From: Bacillota bacterium
Lineage (GTDB): Bacteria; Bacillota_I; Bacilli_A; Erysipelotrichales; Erysipelotrichaceae
DNA length: 64,000 nt
Assembly: GCA_023249475.1 (NCBI GenBank)
Contig: JAHFCO010000001.1
Location: 62,001-126,000, forward strand
Reading direction: 5' to 3'
Shown here: in pieces, positions 33,580-43,352 of the stretch
How the letters are laid out: each line of letters begins with the position of its first letter
Numbering within the stretch: the stretch's first letter is position 1
Program-made: the position numbers and the translations under genes
The notes under the pieces: model-generated
What the model saw: only the letters and a program-made list of their open reading frames with translations
The model's database searches: none
Told to the model about the DNA's origin: nothing

Positions 33580-34362
33580 ATGGACTTCGGAATGCCCACT
33601 TTGCTTGAATTGGATACCTTGGAAGAAAACGTCGCCCTCTGTCAAGAACTGGGTCTGCAGTTCGTGGAAATCAACTGTAACGTCCCGGAGTTCCAGGTCG
33701 AAGCCATGAGCGCCGACCGATTGAATGCGCTGCGAGAAGCCTCGGGCGTGTATTTCACCTTCCACCTCGACGAATTCCTCTCCGTCACCGACCCCAATCC
33801 GACGATCTCGAACGCCTACATCCAAAGCGTCGTGAATTCGGTCGAGTTCGCCAAGAAAGCGAAGATCCCCAACCTGACCATGCATTTCTTGACCGGGGTC
33901 GTCTTCACCCTTCCCCATAAAAAAACCTATGTCTATGAGAAATACAAAGACTACTACATCGAACGTCTGCGTTTCTTCCGTGACCGCGTGGAAAGCGCCG
34001 TCGGGGATTCGGATGTGAAAGTCTGCATCGAGAACACGTCGGGATTCGAACCCTTCATGCGTGAAGGCATCGACTTCCTGCTTGAAAGCAAGGTTTTCCG
34101 TCTGACCTATGATTGCGGTCATAACCATCGCTACAAGAAGGTCGACGACGACTTCATGGTCGCCCGTCGTTCCTTCATCAACCATATGCATTTCCACGAT
34201 TGCCTCGGGGTCAAAGATCATCTGGTGTTGGGTACGGGGGAACTTGATCTCCAAAAGGAATTGGATTTCGTTTCACCCTCCGCACGCCGTGTCACCATCG
34301 AAGTCAAGACGGTCGAGGGGTTACGAAAGTCCCTGGCCTACCTTCCCGATCTAACTCTCTAG
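33580..34362 (+). CDS. sugar phosphate isomerase/epimerase-like TIM barrel (xylose isomerase-like superfamily)
   Basis: This 260-residue TIM barrel belongs to the AP-endonuclease-2/xylose-isomerase-like superfamily ('LCQELGLQFVEINCNVPEF', 'FHLDEFLSV', 'KVCIENTSGFEPFMREGIDF', 'LTYDCGHNHRY', 'NHMHFHDCLGVKDHLVLGTGELD'). The Glu, Asp, His and His-x-His residues that bind the metal in this superfamily are present. Members isomerise or epimerise sugars or inositols, or act as nucleases; which one applies here is not clear. Monocistronic, with its own AGGAGG site and terminator. Confidence 0.83.
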   Translation: MDFGMPTLLELDTLEENVALCQELGLQFVEINCNVPEFQVEAMSADRLNALREASGVYFTFHLDEFLSVTDPNPTISNAYIQSVVNSVEFAKKAKIPNLTMHFLTGVVFTLPHKKTYVYEKYKDYYIERLRFFRDRVESAVGDSDVKVCIENTSGFEPFMREGIDFLLESKVFRLTYDCGHNHRYKKVDDDFMVARRSFINHMHFHDCLGVKDHLVLGTGELDLQKELDFVSPSARRVTIEVKTVEGLRKSLAYLPDLTL

Positions 34363-34385
34363 CCGGTTCACACCGGCTTTTTTAT
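34361..34385 (+). terminator. intrinsic terminator after the TIM-barrel gene
   Basis: AGCCGG-TTCACA-CCGGCT followed by TTTTTT; begins at the stop codon. Confidence 0.88.
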
Positions 34386-34389
34386 CGCA

Positions 34390-34414
34390 TAAAAAAGGCG
34401 CAACGAGTGCGCCT
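34390..34414 (-). terminator. intrinsic terminator after the 34413 gene
   Basis: Stem AGGCGC (34396-34401) / GCGCCT (34409-34414) with TTTTTT on the minus strand, directly at the stop codon of the small minus-strand gene and back-to-back with the preceding plus-strand terminator. Confidence 0.82.
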
Positions 34415-34652
34415 AACCTTCAAACATCGTGTAATAGGGTTGATATCCTTTGCGGAGGTATTTCTCCACCATCTGAAGCAAGGTATTGCGACTCTCGTAT
34501 TCCAGTCGTACCATTTCCGCCCTGCCCTCTTTCACCAATGCGAAGATCACATGTTTCGCATCGGCTTCGTGTTTGCTTTTCTGTCTCTCGCACATTTCTT
34601 CGAAATGGCTTTTGCTGATCAAAATCTGATGCCCGTCATCGAGTAAGATCAT
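34413..34652 (-). CDS. small hypothetical protein
   Basis: This 79-residue protein is helical and charged ('HFEEMCERQKSKHEADAKHVIFALVKEGRAEMVRLEY', read here as two helices) and ends 'GYQPYYTMFEG'. It has a good ribosome site (GGGGG 8 nt before ATG) and its own terminator, so I consider it real. The family is not recognised; the fold could be a small DNA- or RNA-associated helical bundle, but that is a guess. Confidence 0.65.
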   Translation of the reverse strand: MILLDDGHQILISKSHFEEMCERQKSKHEADAKHVIFALVKEGRAEMVRLEYESRNTLLQMVEKYLRKGYQPYYTMFEG

Positions 34653-35108
34653 TTCTAATGCCCCCTTCCATGATCTTAGAATAAAACCCGCAATGTGCGC
34701 GTTTCACTTCCCACTTGTTGGAATAACCAAGAATTATGGATATTATAACATAACTTTTTCACATGTAAAGACAAGTCGGATGGAAATCGAAGCGCTTACG
34801 GTGAATGTTCGGTGAGAATCGTACCGATTGACATCCGCATCGTCAGAAAACATCGCTGATCGCATTCCTTTGCGGGACGACCGGAGATCGGCCGATCGTG
34901 TCATGAATCCCTCTCTGATTTATGCCGGAACACCGATATTTCCCGGGAAAGTATGCCCTACTCATAAAATCGTCCATTCCCGGAATGTATGATTTTACAA
35001 GTAACCGCTATCATCCTGAAAGTGTTTGAAATCTTTCTGAAAAGTTTTCTAAACCATGGAGAAATGGAAAACGTTGGGGTACAATACAGATAGTCAAGGA
35101 GTACTGCC
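34653..35108. promoter_or_regulatory. 456-bp gene-free region with promoters and a cre-like site
   Basis: This stretch separates the small minus-strand gene from tdh-kbl. It contains AT-rich promoter-like sequence (34730-34760), a cre-like GAAGCGCTTACGG (34789-34801) and, just before tdh, AAGGAG. No open frame with a ribosome site and no stable RNA structure stands out. It may hold an undetected small RNA or leader. Confidence 0.5.
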
Positions 35109-36163
35109 ATGCACACACGAATGAAGACGATCAGTAAGCTTACCTCCGATGTCGGTGCGACGATGATCGAACGTGAGATCCCGGAAATCGGCGATGACGA
35201 TATTCTCGTCAAGACCCTGGCGGTATCGGTCTGCGGTACGGATGTCCATATCTACGAATTTAACCGTTGGGCGAAATCCAGGATCCGACTCCCGCAAATC
35301 ATGGGACATGAACTGGCCGGTCAGGTCGTCAGACTCGGAAGGAACGTTGCCTCGGTCAAACTCGGGGACATCGTAAGCGCCGAGACGCATATCGTCTGCG
35401 GCGAGTGCGAGTTCTGCAAATCCGGCAATGCGCACATCTGTATCAACACCTCCATCCTGGGCGTCGACCGGGACGGGGCGTTTAGCGAATACGTGGCGAT
35501 TCCGGCGAAGAACGCCTGGATCAACAATCCGGACATCGACCCGGCCTATCTTTGCGTCCAGGAACCGCTGGGCAACGCGATCCATACCGTGCTATCCGGC
35601 AAAACCCGGGGAAAAAGCTTCGCGGTCGTCGGCTGCGGTCCGATCGGGGTGATGGCGGTGGATGTGGCGAAAGCGGTCGGCGCATCGAAAGTCTTCGCGA
35701 TCGACCTCAACGACTATCGCCTGGACTTGGCGAAGAAACTCGGGGCGGACGTTTGTCTGAATCCGAAGACACAGGACGTGATTTCCGAAATCTTGAATCA
35801 AACCGACGGATTGGGCGTCGATGTGGTCTGCGAAATGAGCGGAAGCGGCATCGCGATGAACCAAGCCTTCAAATATCTGAAGAAAGGCGGACGGATGTCG
35901 ATCCTTGGATTGCCCGACCACCCTTTCACCATCGACGTGGCCAACGACATCGTCTTTAAAGGCGTGACGGTCAACGGCATCACCGGACGACGGATCATGG
36001 AGACCTGGCAACAGGGAAAAGAACTGATCGATGCGGGGAAGCTGCATCTGGAGACCGCCGTGACGCATATCCTGCCGTTTGAGGAATACAAGCAAGCGTT
36101 CGACCTGATGATCTCCGGAAACTGCGGAAAGATCGTGCTGCGTGTCGGCGAGAAGGAGGATGT

Positions 36164-36167
<4 letters not shown>
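35109..36167 (+). CDS. tdh: L-threonine 3-dehydrogenase
   Basis: A 352-residue zinc medium-chain dehydrogenase. It oxidises threonine to 2-amino-3-ketobutyrate with NAD+. Catalytic zinc ligands are in '[11 protein letters not shown]' and '[11 protein letters not shown]'; the structural zinc site is '[20 protein letters not shown]'; the NAD-binding loop is '[22 protein letters not shown]', ending in the Rossmann Asp 'FAIDLND'. The pairing with kbl immediately downstream (ATGA overlap) confirms the role. It starts at 35109, 7 nt after AAGGAG. Confidence 0.94.
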
Positions 36168-37349
<1,182 letters not shown>

Positions 37350-37351
<2 letters not shown>

Positions 37352-37371
37352 TCCGGGAAACCGGATTTTTT
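37350..37371 (+). terminator. intrinsic terminator after kbl
   Basis: AATCCGG-GAAA-CCGGATT with a GNRA-type loop and TTTTT, at the stop codon. Confidence 0.9.
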
Positions 37372-37375
37372 CATG

Positions 37376-37400
37376 AAAAAGCCTCCTAGCGGAGGCTTGC
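37376..37400 (-). terminator. intrinsic terminator after the first cyclophilin
   Basis: AAGCCTCC (37379-37386) / GGAGGCTT (37391-37398), loop of 4, followed by T on the minus strand; it overlaps the stop codon. Confidence 0.88.
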
Positions 37401-37928
37401 TTTTTTCGGTTCAAGATAGGTGCCGAGGAACGTGTCGATCGTCACGTTGCGGATGGTTTGCGGTTTTAGGGGACAGTCTTTCGCATCCCGGGGTTGTTTG
37501 GCGATTTCAAGCGCCGCATCCAAGCCGTGGATCACTTTCCCGAACGCCGCATATTGTCCGTCCAAACTCGGGGCGTCCGCCACCATGATGAAGAACTGGC
37601 TGCCGGCGCTGTCGGGATGCGAGGAGCGCGCCATGGAGACGACGCCTAAGGTATGCTTGAGACTGTTCTCAAAGCCGTTGAACTTGAATTCACCCGGGAT
37701 CGTGTATCCGGGCCCGCCGGTTCCCGTTCCACTCGGATCGCCGCCCTGGATCATGAAACCCGGGATGATCCGATGGAAAGTCAATCCGTTGTAGAAACCT
37801 TTCTTACTCAGATGGATGAAATTATTGACGGTGTTCGGGGCGATTTGCGGATACAGTTCGATTTTAATTTTTCTTCCGCTCATCATATGCAAGACGACAA
37901 TGGGGTTGATCGGTACGTTCGAGGTCAT
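37386..37928 (-). CDS. cyclophilin-type peptidyl-prolyl cis-trans isomerase
   Basis: A 180-residue bacterial cyclophilin without signal peptide, so cytosolic. It has the full catalytic core: '[18 protein letters not shown]', '[21 protein letters not shown]' with the catalytic Arg, 'GYTIPGEFK', '[22 protein letters not shown]' and '[18 protein letters not shown]'. It speeds proline isomerisation during folding. A closely related paralogue lies directly upstream at 38069-38605. Confidence 0.94.
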   Translation of the reverse strand: MTSNVPINPIVVLHMMSGRKIKIELYPQIAPNTVNNFIHLSKKGFYNGLTFHRIIPGFMIQGGDPSGTGTGGPGYTIPGEFKFNGFENSLKHTLGVVSMARSSHPDSAGSQFFIMVADAPSLDGQYAAFGKVIHGLDAALEIAKQPRDAKDCPLKPQTIRNVTIDTFLGTYLEPKKASLR

Positions 37929-38045
37929 TTTTTCTCCTGCCCCCCACCGCTTTCATTATACAGCCGAAGCATCGAGGTCGCAACTCATCGAGTGAAAATA
38001 CATGAATCGAATGGATGGTTTCGCGGTTTCACCTTCGCTTCGGAC

Positions 38046-38072
38046 GAAAAAAAACCTCCTTGCGGAGGTTAG
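38046..38072 (-). terminator. intrinsic terminator between the two cyclophilin genes
   Basis: AACCTCC (38053-38059) / GGAGGTT (38064-38070), loop of 4, then eight T on the minus strand. The two cyclophilins are therefore separate transcription units. Confidence 0.88.
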
Positions 38073-38605
38073 ATTTTCTCGGGTTCGGGATACACTTCAC
38101 GGAAAGTGTCGACGGTGACCGTACGCATGATCAAGGGCTTTTCAGGGCGGTCCTGACGGTTGCGCGGTTTCATTACGAGGTTCAATGCGACATCCATGCC
38201 TTCGATCACTTTTCCGAAGGCGGCATACTGACCATCCAGATGCGGCGCATCGGCGACCATGATGAAGAACTGGCTTCCGGCGCTGTCGGGATGCATGGCG
38301 CGGGCCATCGAAATGACCCCTTGGGTATGTTTCAGGTCGTTGGGGATGTGGTTGTAGCTGAATTCCCCTTTGATCGTATACCCCGGGCCGCCCGTCCCGG
38401 TTCCAAGCGGGCAACCGCCTTGGATCATGAAGCCTGGGATGATGCGGTGGAAGGTCAAATCGTTATAGTACCCTTGTTTCACCAACGAGATGAAATTATT
38501 GACGGTATTGGGTGCGATTTTCGGGAAGAGTTCGATTTTGATGATCTGTCCGTTATCCATGTTGATGGTGACGACGGGGTTTTGGAATTCTAGTTTTAAT
38601 GTCAT
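38069..38605 (-). CDS. cyclophilin-type peptidyl-prolyl cis-trans isomerase (paralogue)
   Basis: This 178-residue cyclophilin shares long blocks with the neighbour at 37386 ('[18 protein letters not shown]', '[15 protein letters not shown]', '[18 protein letters not shown]'), pointing to tandem duplication. Differences cluster at the termini and around '[26 protein letters not shown]'. Catalytic Arg, Phe, Met and Gln of the family are kept, so it should be active. Cytosolic, with its own terminator and promoter region. Confidence 0.94.
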   Translation of the reverse strand: MTLKLEFQNPVVTINMDNGQIIKIELFPKIAPNTVNNFISLVKQGYYNDLTFHRIIPGFMIQGGCPLGTGTGGPGYTIKGEFSYNHIPNDLKHTQGVISMARAMHPDSAGSQFFIMVADAPHLDGQYAAFGKVIEGMDVALNLVMKPRNRQDRPEKPLIMRTVTVDTFREVYPEPEKI

Positions 38606-38667
38606 GGTATTCTCCTTTTCACCGTCCCATTATACCGTCAGTGACGGTCAAAAGGCAAATCGTTTGT

Positions 38668-40248
38668 TTACTCGACCCGGATCGCCTGTAGGCTGATCAA
38701 GTCGATCTTACCTTGTTCCACACTCAGTTGGATCGGGTTCAAGCCTTCGTTCAAAAGAAACTTGCCGAGGGACTGGGAAACGCGGGACGACTTCGTAAGC
38801 GTGGTTTGCACGGACTGTAGTCCGATCTTCACCGTGATGATCGCCGATTCCTCGACCCTCAAGTCCAGCCCGAGCCAGATCGATTGTTTTATCGGTGAGT
38901 TGAGGTGGTAGCGGATCGTATCCCCGGATTGGACGCCGACATAAAGCCATTCCTCCGCTTTCCACGATTGGCCCTGGCCATGGCTGAAATTGGGGGAATC
39001 GAGGTCGCTCTCCACGAAACCGATCTCGCGATGGTCCTCGATCCGGAAGCCGATGTTTTTGCGATTGGATACGTTGCGTTTCGCGTCGTCGTCATGGGCG
39101 TAGAAAACCGCAGGGAGGAGGAGGTCGGGACGACTAAACAGCGCATCGGAAACTTCGGGATGCGGGACACAGTTCTCGATTTTGACATTCTCGAGATATT
39201 CCCACAAAATCTTCATCGCCTTGGCTTTCTCCGTCACGATCCCGGCTTCCATATCCTGTGCGAAATCGACCCAGCCTTTCGGCATCTTGATCGAGTAGGG
39301 CGAGTTGGTGGTCTCCATTTTCTTATAGGTCCAGAAATTCCAGGAGATGTTCAAGTCGTCCAACATCCCGAAGGTCCCCGTATACCATTCTTTGTTGTTT
39401 TCCCCGCCTTCCCCCATGAAGATCGGGACGTTCCAGATTTCCCGTTTATCCAAGAAACGCTGGATGCTCCGTTGGTCGGGATGGTTCCAGTACTTGTGGA
39501 AATGATAAAGGACGTTGTCGTCCCATTTCTGGGTGAAGATCGACCAATCGGTCGCCCAATGCGCCCCTTCCAGGGAAATCATGTGATAGGGGTCCAAGGC
39601 ACGGATCCTGTCGATCAATCGTCGATAGAGCGAAACAAGTTCGTCGTGGTATTGGCTGAACGGGTTGGGAAGCGGTTCGTTGAGCAGGTCGTAGCACGCG
39701 ATGATTTCCTTGTCTTTGTAGCGCCGGACCAACGCTTCCCAAAGTTGGATCGTCGATTCCTGATGCTCAGGATGCGTGAAGAGTTCCGGGAAGTCGTGTT
39801 CGCTGTCGTCGATGTTGGCGCCGGTTTGTCCACCCGGGGCGCCATGCAGATCCAGGATCACGTAGACTTTCTCTTTTTCGCACCACGCGATGACATCGTC
39901 CAGGATCGACCAGTGGTTCTCGTCGATCTGGTTTTCCTTGTCGAGCAGGAAACGCCAATGCAGGGGGATGCGGATCGAGTTGAAACCCAGCTTCGCGATC
40001 GCCTTGATGTCCGCGCGGGTGATGAAATTGCGATAAAACGCTTCCCAGAATCGGGAGGCGTCTTCTTCGCCGATGCATTTGATAAACCAACTTTCGATCT
40101 TGCGCGGCCGATCCCCGGCTTGGGGGAATTTCCACATGTATCCTTCCGGCAAGAGCCATCCGCCCAATCCGACCCCTCTTAACAAAACTTCGCGACCGTG
40201 CTTGTCGACGATCGTTTTTCCTTGTGCGTGAAGATAGGGGTTCTTCAT
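38668..40248 (-). CDS. intracellular glycoside hydrolase family 5 protein with C-terminal beta-sandwich
   Basis: A 526-residue protein. Residues about 10-350 are a GH5 (beta/alpha)8 barrel like exo-beta-1,3-glucanases and cellulases: 'LLRGVGLGGWLLPEGYMW', 'GFNSIRIPLHWRFLL', acid/base E191 in 'CYDLLNEPLPN', and nucleophile E280 in 'VPIFMGEGGENN'. Residues about 385-526 form a beta-rich carbohydrate-binding-like domain. No signal peptide, so it hydrolyses oligosaccharides after import by the ABC transporter whose genes lie upstream in the same operon. With the BglK-like kinase nearby, a beta-glucoside substrate is likely. Confidence 0.88.
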   Translation of the reverse strand: MKNPYLHAQGKTIVDKHGREVLLRGVGLGGWLLPEGYMWKFPQAGDRPRKIESWFIKCIGEEDASRFWEAFYRNFITRADIKAIAKLGFNSIRIPLHWRFLLDKENQIDENHWSILDDVIAWCEKEKVYVILDLHGAPGGQTGANIDDSEHDFPELFTHPEHQESTIQLWEALVRRYKDKEIIACYDLLNEPLPNPFSQYHDELVSLYRRLIDRIRALDPYHMISLEGAHWATDWSIFTQKWDDNVLYHFHKYWNHPDQRSIQRFLDKREIWNVPIFMGEGGENNKEWYTGTFGMLDDLNISWNFWTYKKMETTNSPYSIKMPKGWVDFAQDMEAGIVTEKAKAMKILWEYLENVKIENCVPHPEVSDALFSRPDLLLPAVFYAHDDDAKRNVSNRKNIGFRIEDHREIGFVESDLDSPNFSHGQGQSWKAEEWLYVGVQSGDTIRYHLNSPIKQSIWLGLDLRVEESAIITVKIGLQSVQTTLTKSSRVSQSLGKFLLNEGLNPIQLSVEQGKIDLISLQAIRVE

Positions 40249-41078
40249 TGTTTCAGCGCTCCTTCCGAGATGCCTTTGAGGATGTTTTTCTGCAGAATCA
40301 GATAGAAGACGATCGCCGGCAGCATCGCCATGATCAGCACGGAGAGAATCGCCGGCCAGTCGTTGTTGCCATATTGCCCGAACAACATGTTGGTGGACAA
40401 AAGGATCGTATAGGTTTTACTGTTGGGGAGAATCAAGAGCGGAAGCAGGAAGTCGTTCCACATCCAGAGGGCGTTGGTGATGATGATGGTCGCGGTGATC
40501 GGCTTCAACTGGGGGAAGATGATCTTGAAGAACAGACGGAGATCGCCGCATCCGTCGATGCGCGCCGCTTCGTCCAGTTCGGGTGGGATCGACTTGATGA
40601 ATCCGGTATAAAGGAAGATCGCCATCGGGACGCCCAATCCGATATAGATGATGCCTAATCCAAGTGTCTTTCCTTGCAGGTTGGTGACGTTGGCGATTTT
40701 CACCAAGGTGATCATGATCGAATGGAAAGGGATCAGCATCGAGAGTACGAATAAAGAGTAGTAGAAACCGCTCAGTTTCGATTTGACCCGGGCGAGCTTG
40801 TATCCGGCGATCGCCGAGAGAAGGACGATGCCGGTGCAACCGACGATGACGACGACCATGGTGTTGAGGAAACTGCGCAGGAAGTTGATTTTCTCAAACG
40901 CGATCAGGTAGTTGTCGAACTTGAAGTTCTGCGGGAACGCGAGGATGTTCGTCAGGATCTCACCCTGCGTCTTGCCTGAATTGAGGATCGCCAAGAGAAT
41001 CGGGGATAAACTGAAGATCGAATACAGGATCAACATCAAAAGCACCAAGAGATTCCAACCCGTCATTTTTCTTTTCAT
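40245..41078 (-). CDS. carbohydrate ABC importer permease (MalG-like)
   Basis: A 277-residue CUT1-type permease with six membrane segments and the EAA motif 'ELDEAARIDGCGDLRLFFKIIFP' cut by the ATP-binding subunit interface. It pairs with the MalF-like protein from the next gene. It overlaps the GH5 gene by 4 nt and the MalF-like gene by 4 nt. No ATP-binding subunit is encoded in the operon, so a shared MsmK-type ATPase encoded elsewhere must energise it, as is common in Bacillota. Confidence 0.93.
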   Translation of the reverse strand: MKRKMTGWNLLVLLMLILYSIFSLSPILLAILNSGKTQGEILTNILAFPQNFKFDNYLIAFEKINFLRSFLNTMVVVIVGCTGIVLLSAIAGYKLARVKSKLSGFYYSLFVLSMLIPFHSIMITLVKIANVTNLQGKTLGLGIIYIGLGVPMAIFLYTGFIKSIPPELDEAARIDGCGDLRLFFKIIFPQLKPITATIIITNALWMWNDFLLPLLILPNSKTYTILLSTNMLFGQYGNNDWPAILSVLIMAMLPAIVFYLILQKNILKGISEGALKQ

Positions 41079-41947
41079 CCGTCGATCTCCTTTTTCCGCA
41101 TCAGTTTCAACTGGACGATCGTAATCACGAAGATGATCGCGAAGAGGACCATCGACTTGGCGCTGGCATAGCCATAGCGGTTGTTGAGGCTATAGGCTTC
41201 GGCGAAGATGTTCATGGCGATGACCTGGGTGCTTCTTCCCGGCCCGCCGCCGGTCAGCGAATAGACGACGTCGAACACTTTGAACGAATTGTTCAGAGTG
41301 ACGAACACGCCGATCGTGATCGCCGGCATGATCGACGGGATGACGACGTTGCGGAACACTTGCCAGGCGTTGGCGCCATCGATGCTGGCGGCTTCCTTGA
41401 GCGTTTTGTCGACGCCTTGAAGCGCGGCGAGGTAGATGATCGTCAAGTAGCCGATCCCGCCCCAAAGACTGACGATGATGATGGCGATGAAGGAAAAGAA
41501 GGGGTCGCCGATCCAGGAAATGTCCATCAAGGCGGCATTGTTCAACTGTTGGGCGATGTAGGGAAGCGCTTTGGTGAAGATGAACATCCACATGAAACCG
41601 CCGATGATCATGCTGATCATGTTGGGCATGAAGACCAAGGTACGGAATAATGTTTTCGACCGGTTGCGCGATTCGATCGCGATGGCCAAGGCAAGGGAAA
41701 GGATGTTTTGAAGGACGACCATGATGAGGACGAACTTCAAGGTGAACGTGATCGAGTTGATGAAATCGGTGTCTTTCAAGATCGCGGCATAGTTCTTCAA
41801 TCCGATGAAATCATAGTTCTTATTGAGACCGTTCCAATTCGTCAAGCTATACCAAAACCCTCCGATGGCCGGGGCCAGGGTGAACACCGAGTAGAAGAGT
41901 AGTGCGGGTAATATGAACAACGTTAGTTTCTTGTTGTTTTTCTTCAT
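41075..41947 (-). CDS. carbohydrate ABC importer permease (MalF-like)
   Basis: This 290-residue CUT1-type permease begins 'KLTLFILPALLFYSVFTLAPAI', has about six membrane segments and the EAA motif 'GVDKTLKEAASIDGANAWQVF', and 'VVYSLTGGGPGRSTQVI' near the C-terminus. The ATG at 41947 has GAGG 5-6 nt upstream; the longer frame to 42001 would run through the strong intercistronic hairpin. It forms the channel with the MalG-like partner for substrates delivered by the lipoprotein at 42012-43262. Confidence 0.92.
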   Translation of the reverse strand: MKKNNKKLTLFILPALLFYSVFTLAPAIGGFWYSLTNWNGLNKNYDFIGLKNYAAILKDTDFINSITFTLKFVLIMVVLQNILSLALAIAIESRNRSKTLFRTLVFMPNMISMIIGGFMWMFIFTKALPYIAQQLNNAALMDISWIGDPFFSFIAIIIVSLWGGIGYLTIIYLAALQGVDKTLKEAASIDGANAWQVFRNVVIPSIMPAITIGVFVTLNNSFKVFDVVYSLTGGGPGRSTQVIAMNIFAEAYSLNNRYGYASAKSMVLFAIIFVITIVQLKLMRKKEIDG

Positions 41948-41971
41948 GGAAACCTCATTCCTTCGTAAAAC

Positions 41972-42000
41972 TGCGGGCTTATTTTTGAAATAAGCCCGCA
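41972..42000 (-). other. very strong intercistronic hairpin between the binding-protein and permease genes
   Basis: A perfect 13-bp stem TGCGGGCTTATTT (41972-41984) / AAATAAGCCCGCA (41988-42000) with a 3-nt loop. The minus strand continues with GTTTTACG, too short for an efficient terminator. In binding-protein-dependent transport operons such hairpins protect the 3' end of the abundant binding-protein mRNA; the position here fits. Confidence 0.85.
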
Positions 42001-42011
42001 TACTTCATTCG

Positions 42012-43262
42012 TTATTGACCGAGCGAGTTTTTCCAAACTTCATCGACTTTCGCGATGAACTGGGCTTTGGTGATCGTCTTTGCGTAATAGCTTTGCAACA
42101 GGGCGGCTTGTTCGGCCGTGACGGCTTGCGGTAAGCTCAGATCGCGGTAACCGCGGTTGAGCGCGACATAGGACATCGCTTCATCCGTCCACGGGAACAC
42201 TTCGTAGTCATGGAATTTCGCGACCGGGTTGAACTTCAATTCTTCAAACAGGGCGGTCGAAGCTTCTTTGTCGAGGATGTAGTTCAGCAAATCCATGGCG
42301 ACGTCTTTGTTCTTGCTGGTCGGGGAGACGGCCAAAGAAGTCGAGACGGAGAGGTTGATCAGCGCGCCGTCTTCGGAGTCGCTGGTCGGTAGCGGTGCGC
42401 AACCGATGTTCAGGTTCGGATTGATGTCGAGGATGGCTTGTGCCTGCCAGGTTCCTTGAACCCACATCGCAGCCTTGCCTTCCGCAAACGCAGCGGATGC
42501 CGCGGCGTTTCCGACTTCGAACGGTTTTTCCGTACCGTTTTCCATGATGATGTCGATGATATCGAAAATCTGGTCGATGTCGTTATAGGATGCGGTGCCG
42601 GCATTCATCTTCTCGACGAAATCCGGGTTTTCGCTGGTGACGACGCCACCGATGGCCAACGCGGTCATCAACTGCGGGATCCAAGATTCTTGGAAGGCCA
42701 ACAGGAACGGCGTTTCATTGTTTTCTTTCAATACTTTGACGACATTCAGCATTTCGGCGATCGTATCCGGCGCCGTAAGGTTGTATTTCGCGAAGATGTC
42801 TTTATTGTAGAGATAACCCCAGGCGAGACTTTCCATCGGCAACGCGACGACTTTTCCGTCATACGTGACGATGTCTTTGACGTTTTCAAGCAGATCGGAA
42901 ACAAACGGTTGACTCGATAAATCGCTCAGGTAACCCGCTTCGTAGAAGGAAGGGATATCCGCGATCGCATGCAAGGTAAACAAATCCGGGGCGTCGTTGG
43001 ACGAGAGTCTGGCTTTCAGAATCTGAGCCGCCTGGTCGGAATTGGGCATTTCCAATTCGATCGTCACATCGATGTTCTTTTCTTCCAATTCTTTGGCTTT
43101 GAAATCCTCGAAATACGCTTCGAATTGTTCCTGGAAGCGCGGGAAGGTCATGAACACCTTCAGGGTCACTTTCTTCGGTTCGCTGACCGGAGCCTTACCA
43201 CAACCGACGATGCCAAAGACAAGGAATAAAACCAATGCTGAGAGTAGTATAGATTTCTTCAT
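42012..43262 (-). CDS. extracellular sugar-binding lipoprotein (family 1 solute-binding protein)
   Basis: A 416-residue solute-binding protein. The signal peptide 'SILLSALVLFLVFGIVGC' ends in a lipobox with the lipidated Cys at about 21. The mature protein has the family-1 binding-protein fold: 'LKVFMTFPRFQEQFEAY', 'LFTLHAIADIPSFYEAGYLSDL', 'ALPMESLAWGYLYNKDIFAKY', 'FAEGKAAMWVQGTWQA'. It captures an oligosaccharide for the permeases downstream. It heads the transporter operon; a cre-like palindrome (43307-43320) overlaps its promoter region. Confidence 0.93.
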   Translation of the reverse strand: MKKSILLSALVLFLVFGIVGCGKAPVSEPKKVTLKVFMTFPRFQEQFEAYFEDFKAKELEEKNIDVTIELEMPNSDQAAQILKARLSSNDAPDLFTLHAIADIPSFYEAGYLSDLSSQPFVSDLLENVKDIVTYDGKVVALPMESLAWGYLYNKDIFAKYNLTAPDTIAEMLNVVKVLKENNETPFLLAFQESWIPQLMTALAIGGVVTSENPDFVEKMNAGTASYNDIDQIFDIIDIIMENGTEKPFEVGNAAASAAFAEGKAAMWVQGTWQAQAILDINPNLNIGCAPLPTSDSEDGALINLSVSTSLAVSPTSKNKDVAMDLLNYILDKEASTALFEELKFNPVAKFHDYEVFPWTDEAMSYVALNRGYRDLSLPQAVTAEQAALLQSYYAKTITKAQFIAKVDEVWKNSLGQ

Positions 43263-43306
43263 TCTGTCCTCCTTGTTTCATGATTGAACCTACAGTCACA
43301 TGATAC

Positions 43307-43320
43307 TGTAAGCGCTTAAC
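43307..43320. promoter_or_regulatory. cre-like palindrome upstream of the binding-protein gene
   Basis: TGTAAGCGCTTAAC is a near-perfect catabolite-responsive element, about 45 bp upstream of the binding-protein start and 33 bp beyond the response-regulator stop. Confidence 0.72.
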
Positions 43321-43352
43321 TTTGAAATTATCCGATACCGTCGTTTTGTCTT

